Assembly (NCBI RefSeq): GCF_001039355.2
Contig: NW_019776113.1
Location: 521,943 to 585,942 of the forward strand
From: Lingula anatina
Lineage: Eukaryota > Brachiopoda > Lingulata > Lingulida > Lingulidae
Reading direction: 5' to 3'
Length of the DNA stretch: 64,000 nucleotides
Position numbers and translations under genes: made by a program. Shown piece after piece: positions 59,901 to 64,000 of the stretch. Within the stretch, counting starts at the first letter, position 1, and each line of letters starts with the position of its first letter. Below the pieces are notes generated by a model. The model worked only from the letters and a program-made list of their open reading frames with translations, did not search any database and was not told where the DNA came from.

Positions 59901-61590
59901 TACCTTGAAAAAATAATGATATATTTTGTGGAAATTAAACAAAAATGGAGAAAACTAAAAAATATTAGACCTTACAATCATTGAAAACAATCATTTGGCT
60001 TGCCACAGATATATGTAGAATTCAGATAAGACCCTGCTTGGGCGAGCCACACCCATTTATAACACCCCTCCCCCCAAAGTCCAATTTTGATACTACCATC
60101 TTTAATTGCATATATCTCCATCTTCACAGGGTTTACAGCTATAAAACTGCATGAATATTTTAGGCAGATATGGATCATTCCAAATCAAGTTTCAAAAGTT
60201 ACTGCTGTATTAAAACAGGTACTGAAAAATACCCCCAAAGTTGGCCATTTTTAAGGCAAAAAATCGTGGTGGATTCATTCAAGTCCATGTAGACAATGAG
60301 TTTGATTAATTTATTAAACCATTTTGCTCTAAAATGATATTACTAAATTAATAGGGCTGGTGAGCATAGAAAGTGGATGTGTACTAATGAATATCAGGGC
60401 AGTGGGTCATAGGTCAAGGTCACTGGGCTTCATATTTGTAAATTGCCATATATGGACTTTTTAATTTGTATGGACAAAAAGTTTAGAGGAAATAAATCTT
60501 AGATTCTGTTACTTTGGATAGGCACTGGCAATTAACTTGAGAGTTTACATGATAATTTTAATATATATATATATATTTAATATAATCAATTTGGTGAATA
60601 CAAATTAAAATCTTAGTTAAGTAGCGATTTCTTTTTGGTGCAATATTTATCATATAGAGATCAGGATATGCCATAGTATTTATGATGGCAAAGCCAGAAC
60701 AAATCTTTTTTAATTATCAAGAGGTTTTTTTAATCATCCACACCACTTTTTGGTGACTATTTATGAGCATACAGTAACTAAAAAATTATTCAATTTAGTT
60801 TATTGTTGTCTCAGATGAATAATTACAAATAATAAAAAAATCACAAAATTATAATACAGCAATACATGCAAAGCAGTGCAACATTAGTTGCGATTATTAC
60901 AAACTATATCATAATGTAGCAAAACAAGAAAATTTTCTATTCAAAAAGCAAAACTAACACAACTGCAAAATATATCCTGGTGTTATGAAATATCTTTGCA
61001 GTTTTATATCAAACATTACAGCTCATAACATCAAAGTTTTTAATACATTCAAAAATAACTGCCGATTTTTTCTTCCTGAATAGTATGTAACCCTCCTTAC
61101 TGACATTTCAATCTCATCTTCATGCTCACAAATGCTAGGTTTTGGTGGCCCGTTTCTTGCGCCCTTCTAAACTCCTTTAGTAAAAACTCCTTTACTTTAT
61201 TTGAATATATAGTTTCAAAGGTTTAGATGACTTTAAAGCTCATCCATTGTGTAACTCAGTGATATATTCAAGAGGGTGGAGTTCTCTCACAGCTGATGTG
61301 CTTTAAGTTTTTCTTTAGTCAGATTGTTGGTCCACTAGACTTTAATTTGATCAAAAGCTGTTTTTTGGCACATTTCATGACTGTGGTCTGAAAAAAGGAC
61401 CTTACAATTACTCTTCAGTCTTGGTAGCAAAAGATTTCAGAGAAGACTTCTCTGGACAAGAAAAATTTCCTTGTTTGCGATCTTGCTTGGTATAGTCCCA
61501 GTTGGCACATTTGCCTCAGAAAAACCCAAATTAACTTTAAAACTGCTCAAGGAAGGGAGACACCTTTTCTCATGTTGTAGGAATCAAGAA
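59900..61590. other. Non-coding region upstream of paralogue C
   Basis: AT-rich sequence with short low-complexity tracts. No coding exon, transposon end or RNA gene recognised. Confidence 0.5.
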
Positions 61591-61592
61591 AG

Positions 61593-62330
61593 CTAAATTG
61601 TTGTAATTGGACACTCCAGTCCACGCAGGTTTGGAAGATGTCTGTCTAGCTGGATGTAGAAAACGGCTCCAACTGCAGAAACTAGGGCCTCATGCATCTC
61701 CTTAGCATTTGTTATAGTGTGGCTTTCATTTACATACATGCCTTTCTACAACAGCCGTCATTTCCACACTAGTTTCAGTTTCTGCAAGGCTTTGGACTCT
61801 TTTGCTTCACTGTGTGTCAAATAACAATTGTAAAATATGCCTGAAATATAAATATAGCTTACTATAGACACATGAAAACACTTATCTGAAAGTTAATTGA
61901 TACACTGATGAAAAACAAATTATTATCCCATTTGTCCATGTTTTATAAATAAGGTATGGTTTCGAATATTAATTATAATGAGCCTAGCAATTTTGCCAAG
62001 ACCAGCCATAGCTTCAATCTAATTCCAATTGTTACCCTTAAATTTATTTTACCCAAATATCATTAAACCTACATAAATACCCACACAAATATAGCTTAAA
62101 AGATAAAATTATCACAGGTCCTTAGGCTGCAATTTCACTATCTGAAAGGGGCCATTTTTCTTTAAAAAAAAAAATGGACCGTTTACCATTAAAAAATTAC
62201 ACCTAGATCATTTTTCTGAGTGAACTTTTTTTTCTGGCTTTTAGCCTGTATTAAAATACAAACAAAACCGTTTCTTACCTGAACCAAGTGGCACCAGTAC
62301 ATTCAAATGGCTTTTTGTCTACACTGACAT
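61593..62330 (-). CDS. Possible small minus-strand gene, unidentified
   Basis: A candidate last exon, 61745-61593, follows an acceptor-like tgttgtag and encodes 50 residues to TAG, including MHEALVSAVGAVFYIQLDRH; it reads like real protein. Further up, 62330-62279 lies between an acceptor (cttgcag) and a donor (gtaaga), and acceptor-like tatatttcag near 61843 opens another short frame. I could not make one consistent phase across all of them, and I do not recognise the product. Confidence 0.3.
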
Positions 62331-62699
62331 CTGCAAGTTAATCCCATGACATATTTCGTTATAGGCTCGTTTTTCCCTGTGTGGATGGTTTCCAGCACAA
62401 ACCAAGCCCATATCCCAGTGCTGGTCACATGGTGTAACCCATTCATTCTCCCAAAGATACTTGGAAATGTCCAATTGCGATCATCGGAGACAAAAGAATC
62501 CACACCTGACAAGAATCAGTTTGCTTTCGTAACTCACGCTGTTTTGCTTCACGTAAACGCGACGAAGATGACTGTTCATATCTCTGTTGCAATTTCTCAA
62601 TACACTACATGTTTTTTATATCTGTACACAGAGTATAAACCACATGATATACGACTTCGTTGAGGAAGATTTGCACACAAACAGTCTGCGATTTCCGCC

Positions 62700-63426
62700 A
62701 TGTTGGATAATGACGTTGTGTTGTTCTGACGTTAGTACATTAGTTTCACATGATTTTAAAATGTGTTAGATGCTTGTTTTAACCAGAAAAAAATTAAAAT
62801 AGGTAAAATGAAAATAAAAAGTTCAACTAACAGTGTTTTAAACCATTTGTTAACTTGAAAGAGATAGCTGAAATTGAGTGCACCGATATATGTGTCCGGA
62901 TATATTTACGAAAAATGAAGAAATTAGGTCATGTTCTATCTGTTACAACGGACAAGTTGTAGAACAGCAGTAAGTTTTGATTTCATGTATAAACAGATTG
63001 ATGAGTTATCTGTTAGTCCTGTACACGCTTTACCCCAAAGACATGTGAAGATGAAGATATTGTCAAAAATAAAAGGGGGGTGTTAAAAGCATGTGGTTTG
63101 TAGGCCTGAAAAAAACGCTTGGTTTGTTACCATGGAAACAAAGAGAGTGAAAAAAGTGTACATCATTTTAATCCCCTATCTTTAGGTTATAACATATCAC
63201 CAAACTAAATCATTTAGTGACACCTGTATAAACTTTAAGGCCAATCAATATAACCCTGTTTTTCAGAAGAATTTTTGGTTGATAATACCCCCAAATTGTC
63301 ACTGGCCGTATCTCTGTAAGTAGGGATTTTTTTCAGGAAATATTGCAGCCTCAGATATTGTTCATATAAAGGTTCAAACACACCAAATATGATGTAAATC
63401 CGTTCACCCCCACCTTGCCGCATTTT
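62700..63426. other. Non-coding, repeat-derived sequence
   Basis: No gene recognised. The right part (63300-63426) is the inverted counterpart of the repeat at 59715-59900. Confidence 0.45.
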
Positions 63427-63567
63427 CTACATTTGGTCTGGTTTTCTCGTGGACACACACTTAAGAGCTCTTTCTTGAGACTTTTCTACTAAGGCAGTCA
63501 ATTCATTTGTTAACCCAAAGTGCCAGACAGGGGCAGCACATTCCAAAACTGGCCTTATGACCGTCAT
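63427..63567 (-). mobile_element. LINE reverse-transcriptase fragment
   Basis: A 46-codon frame contains the C-terminal non-LTR reverse-transcriptase signature: IRPVLECAAPVWHFGLT, then LVEKSQERALK (compare IRPVLEYASPVWHPGLT with IE..QKRALR in CR1/Jockey-type elements). It is truncated 5' and runs on its 3' side into the repeat at 63300-63426. Confidence 0.8.
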
Positions 63568-63783
63568 ATTTTAAAAGTGATTATTCCCCGACAACCTGCG
63601 GAGTTTTTAGGTTTAATATGTCTGTCCATAGAAGGTCTTGGCAAATTTTCCGAAACTGCTTTTGGCAGGCACGACAAGTTAACGTTTCTTTCTTAGAAAA
63701 AACTTGCAGAGATATGTTTGGACAAGCCTGATTTGTAGTTCACACTCGAAAAGAGATCAAATCATAATCTGATAACTGCGTTT

Positions 63784-64000
63784 TAATAATAATGATAATA
63801 ATAATAAACCTTATTTAAAGGGTAAAACATGCTAAGTGTGCACATTATATTACACATGGCACTCTAGGGGGTTAAGATGAAATGTTGTGCTAATGAATAA
63901 AAGATGAATAAATTATGAAATAAAAATGGCAATGAGGTAAAAATGAAATGAGATTGAAATACACAAGTAATATGAATAAAACAGAAGGCGTTCTGTTAGT
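63784..64000. repeat. (AAT)-tailed repeat, probably a retroelement end
   Basis: AATAATAATGATAATAATAA is followed by AACCTTATTTAAAGGGTAAA. A short tandem tail next to a conserved block is typical of a reverse-oriented non-LTR element 3' end. It continues past the window edge. Confidence 0.4.

Noticed and set aside
62303-62512. 69-codon minus-strand ORF
   Set aside because: No family match and no compatible phase with the nearby candidate exons; only the shorter splice-bounded piece was kept, at low confidence.
1-64000. CRISPR arrays, bacterial operons, tRNA or rRNA genes
   Set aside because: Intron-exon structure and gene families are animal; no regular spacer array, tRNA cloverleaf or rRNA core was recognised by eye. 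A tRNAscan or Infernal run would settle the RNA genes.

Overview
The window is nuclear DNA from a eukaryote, almost certainly an invertebrate animal. It is AT-rich, its genes are split by GT-AG introns of hundreds to thousands of bases, and it carries microsatellites, miniature inverted-repeat transposons (MITEs), a Tc1 transposon, Ty3/gypsy and LINE fragments. Animal-type families are present (PES1, POLDIP2, theta-class GST, an unconventional myosin, CARD/ZU5-type death-fold proteins). A lophotrochozoan such as a mollusc would fit, but the sequence alone does not fix the phylum. Two single-N joins (3904 and 15391) sit at the junctions of near-identical tandem blocks. They look like two haplotypes or overlapping contigs placed end to end.

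Layout. 1-11.7 kb (+): a divergent POLDIP2 paralogue whose first three visible exons appear twice (1-3.63 kb and 3.9-7.9 kb). 12.2-18.4 kb (-): the orthodox POLDIP2, converging on its paralogue, with exons 3-7 present twice (13.26-15.39 and 15.39-17.52 kb). 18.7-26.5 kb (+): PES1 (Pescadillo) in 15 exons, divergent from POLDIP2 across a short region with E-box and ETS motifs; a decayed Tc1 transposon sits in its last intron. 29.3-32.0 kb (+): an unrecognised 583-residue coiled-coil protein. 32.8-35.7 kb (-): theta-class glutathione S-transferase with one GC-AG intron, divergent from an unconventional myosin (35.9-43.5 kb, +), of which only the first half of the motor is found. A small intronless ORF ending in a CaaX-like box lies antisense in a myosin intron.

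43.9-59.8 kb (-) is the most interesting part: three tandem, head-to-tail paralogues built as N-terminal CARD-like helical domain, coiled coil, ZU5-like region with a conserved C-x-C-D motif, and C-terminal CARD. Paralogue A lacks the C-terminal CARD, B has the whole architecture, and C keeps the C-terminal CARD but has lost a recognisable N-terminal domain at an interspersed-repeat boundary. Domains of this kind act as signalling adaptors in animal innate immunity and cell death (compare ZU5-UPA-death-fold proteins such as PIDD, UNC5, CARD8 and NLRP1); that functional reading is inference. 59.8-64 kb holds repeats, a possible small minus-strand gene and a LINE fragment.

Mobile DNA is unusually legible here: a long-TIR MITE and a 63-bp derivative, each with its own perfect 9-bp target duplication; a TTAA-flanked insertion present in one of the two duplicated blocks and absent from the other; and further MITEs with TTAA, TAT and hAT-like ends.
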